Shown here: piece after piece, positions 1-8,029 of the stretch
Position numbering within the stretch: position 1 is the first letter of the stretch
Layout: every line of letters begins with the position of its first letter
Assembly (NCBI GenBank): GCA_003248935.1
Contig: QFQF01000011.1
Coordinates: forward strand, 1-64,000
DNA: 64,000 nt
Source: Sphingobium sp.
GTDB taxonomy: Bacteria > Pseudomonadota > Alphaproteobacteria > Sphingomonadales > Sphingomonadaceae
Reading direction: 5' to 3'
Position numbers and translations under genes: made by a program
Notes under the pieces: generated by a model
Told to the model about the DNA's origin: nothing
Database searches by the model: none
The model's input: the letters and a program-made list of their open reading frames with translations, nothing else

Positions 1-83
1 AGTGTCACCCGACAACAAGACCAGAAACTGACGGATATCTGCCAAAAAATGCTTCGAAGGACAGTTGACACATGACCTAAGCA

Positions 84-1613
84 ATGGACGAGGTGACGCA
101 ATGGGAGACTTTCACGCGCCTTGTCCGCGAGGGCCGCAAGGTGGAAGACATCGCCGCGACGTTCGGATTGCCCGACCTCACCGTCAAGCGCGTGCTGGCG
201 CTCGGCAATCTGCTCCCCGCCATCCGCGATCTCTATCGCAAGGAACAGATCGACGCGGCGACCGTGCGCCATCTGACGATGGCGTCCAAGAGCCAGCAAA
301 AAGCATGGCTGGCACTTGCCGACGACGAGAATGCCTATCTGCCGACCGGCCACCAGTTGAAATCATGGCTGCTGGGCGGGCAGTCAATTCCGGTGAAACA
401 TGCGCTGTTCGACGTGGAGGCAAGCGGCCTTGCGACCATCGCCGACCTGTTCGGCGAGGACCGTTATGTCGCCGATGCCGATGCTTTCTGGATGGCGCAG
501 AATGCGGAGATCGAGGCACGCCGCGCCGCCTATGTCGAGCAAGGCTGGGCCGACGCGATCATCGTGCCACCCACGACACATTTCTCGACATGGGAATATG
601 AGAAGGCGGGCAAGCGCAAGGGCGGGCGCGTCTATATCGACGTGCGCGCGACCGGCGAGGTGATCGTCCATGAAGGCTATGTCTCCGGCAAGGAAGCCCG
701 CCGGATCGCCAAGGCCGAGGGGTCCGAGAACGGGACCGGCCAGAAAGCGGCGCGGCCCGAAATGACATCGACGATGCAGACCTATGTCGACCTGCATCGC
801 CACGCCGCCGTCCGGTCCGCGCTCACCGGCCATCCGGCCATCGCGCTGCGCTTGATGGTGGCCCATGCCATCGGCGGTTCGCATCTGTGGCGCGTCACGC
901 CCGAGCCGCAATCCACCCGCAACGATGAGGTGCGCGACAGCCTCGACAACAGCCAAGCCGAGGCGGATTTCGACGAGCGCCGCCGCGCCGTGCTGGCGGT
1001 TCTCGGCTTTTCGCCTGAGGAACCGACCGTGACCGGGGGCAATGGCGACGACTATGGCGTCGTTGGCATCTTCCACCGGCTACTCGACCTTCCCGATGCG
1101 GTCGTCATGGAGGTGATCGCCATCGTCATGGGCGAAACGCTGGCATCGGGCAGCGCCGCCGTCGAGGCAGTGGGCATGGAGATCGGCGTCGATATGGCCC
1201 GCTGTTGGCAGGCCGACGACGCCTTTTTCTCGCTTGTCCGCGACCGGGAAGTGTTGACCCGGATCGTCGCCGAGGTGGCGGGCGAAACCGTAGCCAGCGC
1301 CAACCGGCAAGAAAAGACCAAGACCCTGAAACGCATCGTCCGCGATCATCTGGACGGCACCAACGGGCGCGACCAGCGCGAAAGCTGGGTGCCGCGCTGG
1401 ATGGCGTTCCCGCCCGCCGCCTATACGGCGCGTGGCGGCGTCGGCACCGTCGCGGCCCATGCCAAGGCGCAGGCGGCGCGCGAGATCGAGCGACGGACGC
1501 CGGGCGACGACGAGCCTGATCCGACCGCACCCGGCGCGGTAATGGCCCTGCCGGTCGAAGGGAGTCCCGTGCCTCCCTTCAACGAAGACGAGGCCGACCG
1601 CCTCGCCGCCTGA
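84..1613 (+). CDS. ParB/RepB/Spo0J-like protein, N-terminally truncated
   Basis: This 509-aa product resembles the ParB-like proteins of Tn4371-type ICEs. Residues about 1 to 75 match the ParB helix-turn-helix region (EDIAATFGLPDLTVKRVLAL followed by a segment on activation and elimination of sites). The rest is a long charged C-terminal region ending in an acidic, Pro-rich tail. ParB proteins normally begin with a ParBc CTPase/nuclease-like domain of about 100 residues; none is present, and an in-frame TAA at 78..80 closes the frame just before the ATG. The family start is therefore lost, probably through an insertion or rearrangement near position 75. Expression and function are doubtful. 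A strong hairpin terminator follows. Confidence 0.75.
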   Translation: MDEVTQWETFTRLVREGRKVEDIAATFGLPDLTVKRVLALGNLLPAIRDLYRKEQIDAATVRHLTMASKSQQKAWLALADDENAYLPTGHQLKSWLLGGQSIPVKHALFDVEASGLATIADLFGEDRYVADADAFWMAQNAEIEARRAAYVEQGWADAIIVPPTTHFSTWEYEKAGKRKGGRVYIDVRATGEVIVHEGYVSGKEARRIAKAEGSENGTGQKAARPEMTSTMQTYVDLHRHAAVRSALTGHPAIALRLMVAHAIGGSHLWRVTPEPQSTRNDEVRDSLDNSQAEADFDERRRAVLAVLGFSPEEPTVTGGNGDDYGVVGIFHRLLDLPDAVVMEVIAIVMGETLASGSAAVEAVGMEIGVDMARCWQADDAFFSLVRDREVLTRIVAEVAGETVASANRQEKTKTLKRIVRDHLDGTNGRDQRESWVPRWMAFPPAAYTARGGVGTVAAHAKAQAAREIERRTPGDDEPDPTAPGAVMALPVEGSPVPPFNEDEADRLAA

Positions 1614-1619
1614 TCCCCT

Positions 1620-1654
1620 GCGGGCGGCGGAAAAGCCGCCGCCCGCATCCTTTT
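1620..1654 (+). terminator. Rho-independent terminator after the ParB-like gene
   Basis: A perfect 11-bp GC stem (1620..1630 pairing with 1636..1646, loop AAAAG) is followed by ATCCTTTT. It lies 7 bases after the parB stop codon. Confidence 0.8.
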
Positions 1655-1721
1655 CGTTCACGAAAATTTGGCCGCGCGCCCTCGCCCTGATGGGCTCGGG
1701 CGCGCGGGAAAGGAGACCATC

Positions 1722-2165
1722 ATGGCCGACCGCGTATCCGCGAGCATCACCATCGGCGGCACCCTGCCGCTATCCCTGCTGCCCGACCTTACCACTCTCG
1801 TTCAGGCAGAAGGACTGTCCACCGAATGGGACGGCGAACCCTTCACGCTCACGATGTTTCGCGAGGGCGTGCCGCTCGAACTCATGGCGCATGAAGTGGC
1901 CTGGGGCCGGTTCGCGCACCTCGAAACATGGTGCGTCGAGCATGGCCTGCCATTTACACGCTGGTCGGGCGCCTATTGCGGTCAATGGGGCGCCGAGCGC
2001 GTCGTGTTCACCGGCGCGGGCGAGGTGCAGTCCTATGCCGCCGACGAGGACGATTATCTCCTGATTGGCCGTTGCACCGTCGAACGTCTCGGCAGCTACG
2101 AGACGATCCTCGCCCACTTCGCGGCGGGCGATTTCGCGGTTCCGCCGCTGCGGCTGATGCCCTGA
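1722..2165 (+). CDS. Conserved ICE-type hypothetical protein
   Basis: The 147-aa product has no domain that I recognise. ATG at 1722 is preceded by a good ribosome binding site (AAAGGAG at 1709..1715), so it is preferred over the upstream in-frame start. The protein is soluble-looking and acidic, without signal peptide or membrane segment, and has aromatic-rich stretches (ETWCVEHGLPFTRWSG). Its position right after parB and the parB terminator suggests its own transcription. I believe similar proteins accompany parB in sphingomonad ICEs, but this is from memory of gene order, not a search. Confidence 0.7.
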   Translation: MADRVSASITIGGTLPLSLLPDLTTLVQAEGLSTEWDGEPFTLTMFREGVPLELMAHEVAWGRFAHLETWCVEHGLPFTRWSGAYCGQWGAERVVFTGAGEVQSYAADEDDYLLIGRCTVERLGSYETILAHFAAGDFAVPPLRLMP

Positions 2166-2171
2166 ATATCG

Positions 2172-2209
2172 GCCGCGCCCCGGCCTGCTGGCGCGGGCAG
2201 GGGCGCGGC
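2172..2209. terminator. Bidirectional hairpin between two convergent genes
   Basis: A perfect 10-bp stem GCCGCGCCCC (2172..2181) pairs with 2200..2209. It separates the plus-strand hypothetical gene from the convergent SNase-like pseudogene. There is no clear T-run, so termination is inferred from position and stem strength. Confidence 0.5.
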
Positions 2210-2625
2210 TATTCCATCATCCTCATAAGCGTGCGCGCGCACCAGTCGGGCTTGCGCTGCCAGCGCGGCCACCAGCGCGCCCGGTCGCCACCTGTTCGGA
2301 CGCGACATCGCGATCGGCCAGCGTCAACCGTGCAACCGTGCGATTATAGCTGCGCCCGACCCGCATGATGGTGACAGTCCGGCCGTCGAGCAGCATCCGC
2401 GCGCGCGCCTTCGCGACCCGGCCTAGCGCAATTTTAGCCCTGCATCTGGCCTGTCCCGTGTGTGCTGCCAGCGCGTCGATCCCCGCGATGCGAGCGCCAA
2501 GCCACACTCCAGCCGGAAGGTGTCATCATCTGTGCCTAGCCGACGCGCCCTTGGCCCGGCGGCGCGGCGGCAATCCGAATGAGCGTGGCGCAGCCTGTCG
2601 GAAGGCGGAGGATCGTCATCGACAT
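2209..2625 (-). pseudogene. Decayed thermonuclease (SNase-like) gene
   Basis: Reading the minus strand from ATG at 2625 (RBS-like GAGGTGAG just upstream), pieces of an SNase-like domain appear in different frames. There is DDTFRLECG near 2515, then ARIAGIDAL and HTGQARC in a second frame, then DGRTVTIMRVGRSYNRTVA with TLADRDVASE in that same frame. The ending WWPRWQRKPDWC is in a third frame, closing with TAG at 2209..2211. SNase-like nucleases have this order: G-D-T-F, R-I-A-G-I-D-A-P-E, G-R-x-V, Y-x-R-x-V-A, W-W-P, PDWC. At least two frameshifts and an early TAG near 2545 mean that it is broken. The family assignment rests on the matched motif order, read by eye. Confidence 0.65.
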
Positions 2626-2895
2626 GTCACTCACCTCTATCGCCTTTTACCCCGGACGCGAAGCTCTGACCGGCCGTCATCGGCCACACCGACGATAATG
2701 GCGGCAGCCTTGTCGTGCGTGCGTTTGGACGGTCGATCCGATGGCGGTGGTGCGTCCGCGCAGTCCAAGACCAATCCATCGCGAGGGATGAACCGGCGGC
2801 ATTGTCGTCGTCACCACTGCCGTGTCCTGCACCGTTTCCGGCTCCTCGGGCGCATGACCTGGGACGGCCGCAGTCCCGCGAAACCATCGCCATGC

Positions 2896-2985
2896 GGCTT
2901 ATTTCCCCGCCCGCGCCCACCCCACGCGGCATGCCGCGTGGGGTGGGCGCGGGCTCCTCGCGGTCGCTACGCTCTCAAATAAGCC
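2896..2985. repeat. 46-bp perfect palindrome nested inside a second inverted repeat
   Basis: Positions 2909..2954 are a perfect loopless palindrome centred at 2931/2932 (half-site CCCGCGCCCACCCCACGCGG, then CA). Around it, GGCTTATTT at 2896..2904 pairs with AAATAAGCC at 2977..2985. The structure sits in the non-coding stretch 2626..3104 upstream of the DUF736 gene; I see no gene in that stretch. The role is unknown: cruciform, protein-binding site, replication or transfer signal, or mobile palindrome are all possible. Confidence 0.85.
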
Positions 2986-3104
2986 TTCGGCTCCGGTCCT
3001 CCGCTGCCGCTCCGGCCTGCCGGTTCGCGGGCCTGCTGTGACCGTCCCTCCGGTCCGCCCATCGCCCGGAAACGGTTTGGGGCGACTTTTTAAGGAGACG
3101 AACA

Positions 3105-3425
3105 ATGCCAGCCATCGGTTATGTCACCCGCGACGGAAACGGCTTCAAGGGTCAGCTCAAGACGCTCTCTATCCGCACCGACATTGAGATCATTCCCAAC
3201 ACCCGCAAGTCCGGCGACACCCAGCCCGACTATCGCGTGTCGGCAGCCGGCGTCGAGGTCGGAGCGGGATGGATCCGGCGCGGCGAAATGAGCGGCAAAG
3301 ACTATGTGTCGCTGTCGCTCTCCGCCCCCGAATTCGGCCCGCGCCGACTCTACGCCAATCTCGGCCGCGCTGCGGGCCAAGACGATGACGACGCCTTCGC
3401 GATCATCTGGAACCCGGCCGACTGA
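3105..3425 (+). CDS. DUF736 family protein
   Basis: This 106-aa protein has the typical DUF736 layout: an opening like IGYVTRDGNGFKGQLKTLSI, then a central segment with PDYRV and GAGW, and the closing YANLGRAAGQDDDD. ATG at 3105 follows AAGGAG (3092..3097). DUF736 proteins are small, of unknown biochemical function, and almost always found on alphaproteobacterial plasmids and ICEs. Here it opens the transfer-associated gene group and is followed by a strong hairpin. Its upstream region carries the large palindrome described separately. Confidence 0.9.
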   Translation: MPAIGYVTRDGNGFKGQLKTLSIRTDIEIIPNTRKSGDTQPDYRVSAAGVEVGAGWIRRGEMSGKDYVSLSLSAPEFGPRRLYANLGRAAGQDDDDAFAIIWNPAD

Positions 3426-3432
3426 GCGAACT

Positions 3433-3459
3433 GCCCCGCGCCCGAAATGGGCGCGGGGC
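3433..3459 (+). terminator. Hairpin after the DUF736 gene
   Basis: A perfect 11-bp stem GCCCCGCGCCC pairs across the loop GAAAT (3433..3443 with 3449..3459), 7 bases after the stop codon. No T-run follows, so it may attenuate or stabilise the transcript rather than terminate fully. Confidence 0.55.
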
Positions 3460-3591
3460 ATCGTCGCCAGACCAAAACAGGGAGGTCGCAATCGCATGGG
3501 TCGATTTGCGACCCTGCCTGAGAGGACCGGATCGATCCAATCCGCACCTCTCAGCCGACGCAGGGTGCATCGGCGCAGATGGACCTTCATC

Positions 3592-3816
3592 ATGGACGAT
3601 ACCGCGACACGTGCGCAGGCCGCGCGCGAAACCTGCCCCTTCCTCACCGCCAAGCAGGCGGCCTTTCATCTTGGCCTTGCCTACTCGACGCTCAAGCGCC
3701 TGCGCCAGACAGGCAAGGGGCCGACGTGCCGCCTGCATGGGCGCACCTGGCGCTATCATATCGACGATATCGAGACGTGGTCGGCAGCCCGCGCGCGCGG
3801 AGGCGATCATGGTTGA
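3592..3816 (+). CDS. Helix-turn-helix (MerR/excisionase-like) DNA-binding protein
   Basis: The 74-aa product contains a compact winged-helix motif: FLTAKQAAFHLGLAYSTLKR, then RQTGKGPTCRLHGRTWRYHI and DDIETW, the standard HTH_17/AlpA-type fold. Such proteins precede traF in Tn4371-like elements and are candidate regulators of transfer genes. The ATG at 3592 is chosen because the conserved domain starts about 18 residues later and the upstream frame has no family resemblance. Its stop overlaps the start of traF by 8 bases, so the two are translationally coupled. Confidence 0.82.
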   Translation: MDDTATRAQAARETCPFLTAKQAAFHLGLAYSTLKRLRQTGKGPTCRLHGRTWRYHIDDIETWSAARARGGDHG

Positions 3817-4393
3817 GCCCCGGATTCGTGATCGACCGCTGCCACTCTTCGCCTGGTTGGAGGTCCGGCGCGCCGCCCATGTCCGCCGCCTGCGGCTGCG
3901 CCGCCGCGCTGCGCTGATCGCCGCTGGCATCGCCTGTCTCGGCCTCACGATCGCGCTGCCGCCTGTGCCCCGGCTCGTCTGGAACGCCAGCGCCAGCGCG
4001 CCCATCGGACTCTATGCCGTGTCGCCCGGTGCAGCGCTCCAACGCGGCGACATGGTGATTGCCTGGCTGCCTGTAGAAGCGCGGCAATTGGCTGCACGCC
4101 GCCACTATCTGCCGTCCAACGTGCCGCTGGTGAAGCGCGTCGTCGGCGTGGCCGGGGATCGAATCTGCGCGGTCGATCGCGTGGTGACGCTGAACGGAAG
4201 GGCGGTAGCCATCCGCCGCGCCGCCGATGCGGAAGGCCGCGATTTGCCCGCGTGGCAGGGGTGCATCCGGCTGGGACCGGGGATGGTCTTCCTGCTCATG
4301 ACCGAGACCCCGGACTCGTTCGACGGGCGCTATTTCGGGCCGACGCTGGCGCAGGATGTCATTGGCAAGGCGACCCCGCTGTGGCTGCGCTGA
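3809..4393 (+). CDS. traF: TraF-like conjugative signal peptidase (S26 family)
   Basis: The 194-aa protein has one N-terminal membrane segment (about residues 33 to 53, ALIAAGIACLGLTIALPPVP). S26 peptidase motifs follow: SASAPIGLY with the likely Ser nucleophile, GDMVIAWLP, and LVKRVVGVAGDRIC with the likely general-base Lys. TraF peptidases process the TrbC pilin into its mature, often cyclic, form in IncP-type systems. The gene overlaps the HTH gene upstream and the lytic transglycosylase downstream, forming an operon. Length and motif spacing are normal. Confidence 0.9.
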   Translation: MVEPRIRDRPLPLFAWLEVRRAAHVRRLRLRRRAALIAAGIACLGLTIALPPVPRLVWNASASAPIGLYAVSPGAALQRGDMVIAWLPVEARQLAARRHYLPSNVPLVKRVVGVAGDRICAVDRVVTLNGRAVAIRRAADAEGRDLPAWQGCIRLGPGMVFLLMTETPDSFDGRYFGPTLAQDVIGKATPLWLR

Positions 4394-4995
4394 GGACGCT
4401 CGCGCTCGCCGTCGCGCTGTTCGTCGCGACCCCTGCCGCTGCCGATCCACTTGATCGCTGGCGGGTGGAGATCGCCGAGGCGTCCGCGCGGTTCGGCGTG
4501 CCGGTAGCGTGGATCGAACGGGTCATGCGTGCCGAAAGCGGTGGCCAGACCATGCTTGGCGGGCGACCGATCACATCCCGCGCTGGCGCTATGGGCCTTA
4601 TGCAACTGATGCCAGCGACATGGACGGCGATGCAGGCGGCGCACGGCCTGGGCGGCAATCCCCATGATCCACGCGACAATATTCTCGCAGGCACCGCCTA
4701 TCTACGCGCGATGTATGACCGCTTCGGCTATCCCGGCCTGTTCGCCGCATACAATGCCGGTCCCGGCCGTTATGCCGCGCATCTTGCATCAGGCCGTGCG
4801 TTGCCGGCCGAGACGCGCGCCTATCTAGCACAAGTGTCGGGGACGCCCTCGAGGCCGCCGCAATCCCTTCCGCAACAGCCGCCACCAGCACTGTTCATCG
4901 CCCTTCGCACCAGCAGCGCATCCGTCACTCCATCACCATCACGCGCGCCAGACGAGCCGCCAGATATGCTGTTCGCGATCCGCGCACCCCGTTGA
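4381..4995 (+). CDS. Lytic transglycosylase, SLT domain (conjugation-associated)
   Basis: A GTG start at 4381 gives a 204-aa protein with a good signal peptide (RTLALAVALFVATPAAA, then DPLDRW). The SLT domain follows, with IERVMRAESGG (catalytic Glu), AMGLMQLMPATW, NILAGTAYLRAMYDRFG and AAYNAGPGR. It should act in the periplasm, opening peptidoglycan for the type IV secretion channel, like VirB1. It overlaps traF by 13 bases. The C-terminal 50 residues are Pro/Ser-rich and poorly conserved. Confidence 0.9.
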   Translation: MAALRTLALAVALFVATPAAADPLDRWRVEIAEASARFGVPVAWIERVMRAESGGQTMLGGRPITSRAGAMGLMQLMPATWTAMQAAHGLGGNPHDPRDNILAGTAYLRAMYDRFGYPGLFAAYNAGPGRYAAHLASGRALPAETRAYLAQVSGTPSRPPQSLPQQPPPALFIALRTSSASVTPSPSRAPDEPPDMLFAIRAPR

Positions 4996-5314
4996 GCTTG
5001 CATAGGCGGGAGCGTCGAAGTGTGTGGGCTGCGAGGGCATCGCGCGATCTCGGACGTTGGAGGGGCTCGTCTCGGCAAGGCCTAGCATAACGGGCGGCGA
5101 AGCGGCTGTGCAAGGCCGGCGGCCCCTCCAATTTTGCCGCGAGCCGGAGGCTGCTGCGCAGCCGAGTCTGTTTGTTCCTTTGCAACAAAATCGGTTCCTC
5201 CGCCGCCGCTGCGCGGCGCTTCCGGCTGCGCCTCCGCGGCCCTGACAGCCGCTTCGCCACCCGTCTTCGGAGGTCTGTCCTCAATGAGGAGGATTTCAAG
5301 CGAAGGAGGCGATC
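4996..5314. other. Non-coding stretch with inverted repeats
   Basis: I see no gene here. The stretch contains TTGGAGGGGC at 5057..5066 pairing with 5122..5131, a GGCTGC-TGC-GCAGCC hairpin near 5150, and several short GC-rich repeats. It ends with an RBS-like GAAGGAGG before the next gene. A regulatory or transfer-origin role is possible but unsupported by any recognised motif. Confidence 0.5.
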
Positions 5315-5674
5315 ATGACCATGTTTCAACCCATCGGTGCGGCGTCGGACCGCGTGGTGGCAACGCTGGTAGCGGGACTCGAAATCGAGTTCGGACGGGG
5401 CGCAGGCGAGGCGCTGGCACAGCGGTTCCTAGAGGCCGAGGAGAGCGATTTCCTTTGGGACGCAAGGGTGTCGGAACGGTGGCTCGGTGCGTATCAAGCA
5501 CAAGACGAGGAGGATTTCGAACTCGATCGGGTGGCGATTATCGGGCGGCTGGACGGTCGCTGGTTCGTGGCGGTGAGCATCGTCGATGGCGATGGCAACG
5601 CGCAAGGATTGATGGGGCGGCGCAGCTTCAGGAGCGAAGCGCGGGCACGCGCAGCATTCGCAATCATGCACTGA
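5315..5674 (+). CDS. Hypothetical ICE protein
   Basis: This 119-aa acidic protein starts at ATG 5315, six bases after AAGGAGG (5302..5308). No domain is recognised. Features include the stretch LAQRFLEAEESDFLWDARVS, a central DRVAIIGRLDGRWFVAVSIVD and an Arg-rich end. The size, and the clear RBS and terminator on either side, support a real monocistronic gene. I recall similar genes upstream of relaxases in related ICEs; this is an inference. Confidence 0.7.
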   Translation: MTMFQPIGAASDRVVATLVAGLEIEFGRGAGEALAQRFLEAEESDFLWDARVSERWLGAYQAQDEEDFELDRVAIIGRLDGRWFVAVSIVDGDGNAQGLMGRRSFRSEARARAAFAIMH

Positions 5675-5690
5675 TCGGTGGCTCGGAAAC

Positions 5691-5736
5691 GCCGGGACAG
5701 GGTGCCGGACAGGCATCGTGTCCCGGCTTCTTTTTT
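5691..5736 (+). terminator. Strong Rho-independent terminator
   Basis: The stem GCCGGGACA (5691..5699) pairs with TGTCCCGGC (5719..5727) and is followed directly by TTCTTTTTT. It lies 16 bases after the upstream stop codon. Confidence 0.88.
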
Positions 5737-6016
5737 GCCTCGGCTCGGCGAAATGGGCGAGCATCAGGAAAGCGGAAATGGGCGACAGGAGCGGTTCAAG
5801 CGGAAGGGTGGCGTAAGGCAAGATAAAGCTATGGCACTGGCGCGCCATAAACCCTTGTCTGCACATCGCTTTTTGGACCCGTGACCGGCACTGCCCACTG
5901 GGCACCAGTGCCGTTCCGCGCCAAAGGGGCGGCATTACGCCATCTGCGGCGGCACCGGTTTTCATATCACCGGCTGCGCGGCATGCTTGCCCTTCCCCGC
6001 CCTTGGAATCAGCAAA
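5737..6016. other. Upstream region of the relaxase gene; candidate transfer-origin region
   Basis: No gene is supported here. The region carries an imperfect palindrome with 8-bp outer arms CGGCACTG/CAGTGCCG at 5886..5913 enclosing GCCCA-C-TGGGC. Transfer origins often lie close to the relaxase gene and contain inverted repeats next to the nick site, so this is a candidate oriT. I do not recognise a nick-site consensus. Confidence 0.3.
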
Positions 6017-8029
6017 ATGGACGACGACGACAGCTTTTTGCCCACTCTCGGGCGCCAACGCCAGCAGGGTGGCAAGCGCGCCCGGCGCTATCTCGGCCGC
6101 GTCCTCGCCGCCGCCAATCTAGCTCGCGGTAGCGCGGCTGCACCGGGCGTCGCGCGGGGAGCGTTCTCGGGCACCCGGATCGGGCGCGGCGCGGGGGTCG
6201 GACGGCTGCTCGCCAGCCGCGGCGGTCATGCGTCGTCGAACCGCCGCCGCGTCATCGTCAAGGCAAGCATTGTCAGGCTCGCCGGAAAGGGCGCATCGGC
6301 TGCTGCCGCGCACCTGCGCTATCTCCAACGCGACGGTACGACGCGCGAGGGCGAACGCGGCACGCTCTACGGGCGCGATGCCGATACCGTGGACGGCAAA
6401 GCATTCGGCGAGCGCGGGTCTGGTGATCGCCACCAGTTCCGCTTCATCGTCTCGCCCGAGGACGGCGATCAATATGACGATCTGAAACCCCTGACCCGGC
6501 GGCTGATGGACCGGATGGAAGAGGATCTCGGGACCAGGCTGGACTGGGTGGCCGTCGATCATTTCAACACCGGCCATCCACACACCCATATCGTGGTGCG
6601 CGGGAAGGACGGTCGTGGCGCCGATCTCGTCATCGCCCGTGACTATATGACGACCGGCATCCGCGAGCGCGCCGCAGAGCTGGTCGATCTTGATCTTGGC
6701 CCGCGCACGGACCGTGAGATCGCGCAGGCGCTGCGCGCCGAAGTCGAGCAAGAGCGCCTGACATCGATCGACCGGGTCTTGCTCAAGGGGGCAGACGCCG
6801 ATCTGGTGGTGGCGACCAACGGTTGCGACGCTTTCGACCAGACACTGCGCGCCGGTCGGCTGGCGAAGTTGTCGCGCCTGGGCCTGGCCGAGCCACTCGG
6901 CGCCGGACGTTTCCGGCTCGCGCCCGACATTGCTGAGACACTGCGCGCATTGGGCGAACGCGGCGACATCGTCCGCACGATGCAGCGCGAATTTTCGCGC
7001 GCCGCGACCGAACGAGCGGTGGTCGACCAAGTGATTTACGATCCGGGCGCACCCGGTGCCCGACCGATTGTCGGCCGCGTGCTGGCGCACGGGCTCGCCG
7101 ACGAGCATGCCGATCGCCACTATCTGATCGTCGATGGCGTGGACGGGCGCAGCCACTATGTGGCGATCGGCAGGCCTGTCCTTAGCTTCGCCGACGGAGG
7201 CACGGAAACCGATGCCAGCTTGCCGCATGGCGCGATCGTGCGGATCGATCCGGTCAGCCCGACAGTGCGTGAGGTCGATCGGACCATCGCCACTGTCGCC
7301 AACGCCAATGGCGGCCGCTACGACATGGATGCCCATCTGCGCCACGATCCGACCGCTACCCAAGCCTTTGCCGAGACCCATGTACGTCGGCTGGAGGCGA
7401 TGCGACGATTATCGGGCATCGTCGAGCGCGAGCCGTCGGGCCGCTGGATCATAGCACCCGACCATCTTGAGCGGGTTGCGGCCTGTGAGGCAGCGAGGCT
7501 GCAGGACCGTCCGGTCGCGCTCACCATGCTGTCGGCACAGCCGCTCGATCGGCTGGTCGGTGCCGAGGCCGCGACCTGGATCGATCGAGAACTTGTTTCG
7601 GCCACGCCCGAGCCTGTTCGCGATGCCGGATTCGGCCACGACCTGCGAGATGCCCAAGCGCGTCGGCGGCAGTGGCTGGTGGCGCAGGGTTTTGCTGAGG
7701 AAACCGGGGCCAGCACTAAATTTTCGAACGGCATGATCGCGGCGCTCCGGCGCCGTGAGTTGCTTCGGGTTGCAGGCCAGTTCGCCGACGAGGTGAAAAT
7801 GCCATTCCGGGAAGCTGCCGAGGGCGCGCGGATCGAGGGCGTCTATCGCCGTTCGGTCGATCTCGTCAGCGGGCGCTTCGCCGTCATCGAGCGCGCCCGG
7901 GATTTCACACTCGTACCTTGGCGTCCGGCGCTGGAACGGCAGGTCGGAAAGTCGGTCTCGGGATTGATGCGCGGCGACGGCATTAGCTGGTCGATCGGGC
8001 GCGGCCGGAGCGGGCCGACGATTTCCTAG
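6017..8029 (+). CDS. Relaxase/mobilization nuclease, VirD2-like with DUF3363 C-terminus
   Basis: The 670-aa protein begins MDDDDSFLPTLGR, the conserved start in this family, so ATG 6017 is chosen over an upstream in-frame ATG. The relaxase domain carries RVIVKASIVRL, GASAAAAHLRYLQRDG, then DRHQFRFIVSPED and the metal-binding histidine motif HFNTGHPHTHIVVRG. The C-terminal half matches the DUF3363 region typical of ICE relaxases. It nicks oriT, stays bound to the 5' end and is carried by the coupling protein into the transfer channel. Its stop codon overlaps the stop of the convergent SIR2-like gene, marking the edge of the cargo. Confidence 0.92.
   Translation: MDDDDSFLPTLGRQRQQGGKRARRYLGRVLAAANLARGSAAAPGVARGAFSGTRIGRGAGVGRLLASRGGHASSNRRRVIVKASIVRLAGKGASAAAAHLRYLQRDGTTREGERGTLYGRDADTVDGKAFGERGSGDRHQFRFIVSPEDGDQYDDLKPLTRRLMDRMEEDLGTRLDWVAVDHFNTGHPHTHIVVRGKDGRGADLVIARDYMTTGIRERAAELVDLDLGPRTDREIAQALRAEVEQERLTSIDRVLLKGADADLVVATNGCDAFDQTLRAGRLAKLSRLGLAEPLGAGRFRLAPDIAETLRALGERGDIVRTMQREFSRAATERAVVDQVIYDPGAPGARPIVGRVLAHGLADEHADRHYLIVDGVDGRSHYVAIGRPVLSFADGGTETDASLPHGAIVRIDPVSPTVREVDRTIATVANANGGRYDMDAHLRHDPTATQAFAETHVRRLEAMRRLSGIVEREPSGRWIIAPDHLERVAACEAARLQDRPVALTMLSAQPLDRLVGAEAATWIDRELVSATPEPVRDAGFGHDLRDAQARRRQWLVAQGFAEETGASTKFSNGMIAALRRRELLRVAGQFADEVKMPFREAAEGARIEGVYRRSVDLVSGRFAVIERARDFTLVPWRPALERQVGKSVSGLMRGDGISWSIGRGRSGPTIS

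Noticed and set aside
2365..2982. A 205-codon plus-strand frame upstream of DUF736
   Set aside because: The amino acid composition is non-protein-like and it runs through the palindrome and opposite the SNase-like remnant.
5987..6016. An earlier start for the relaxase
   Set aside because: The family begins with the MDDDDSF segment; the ten extra residues are not conserved as far as I recall.
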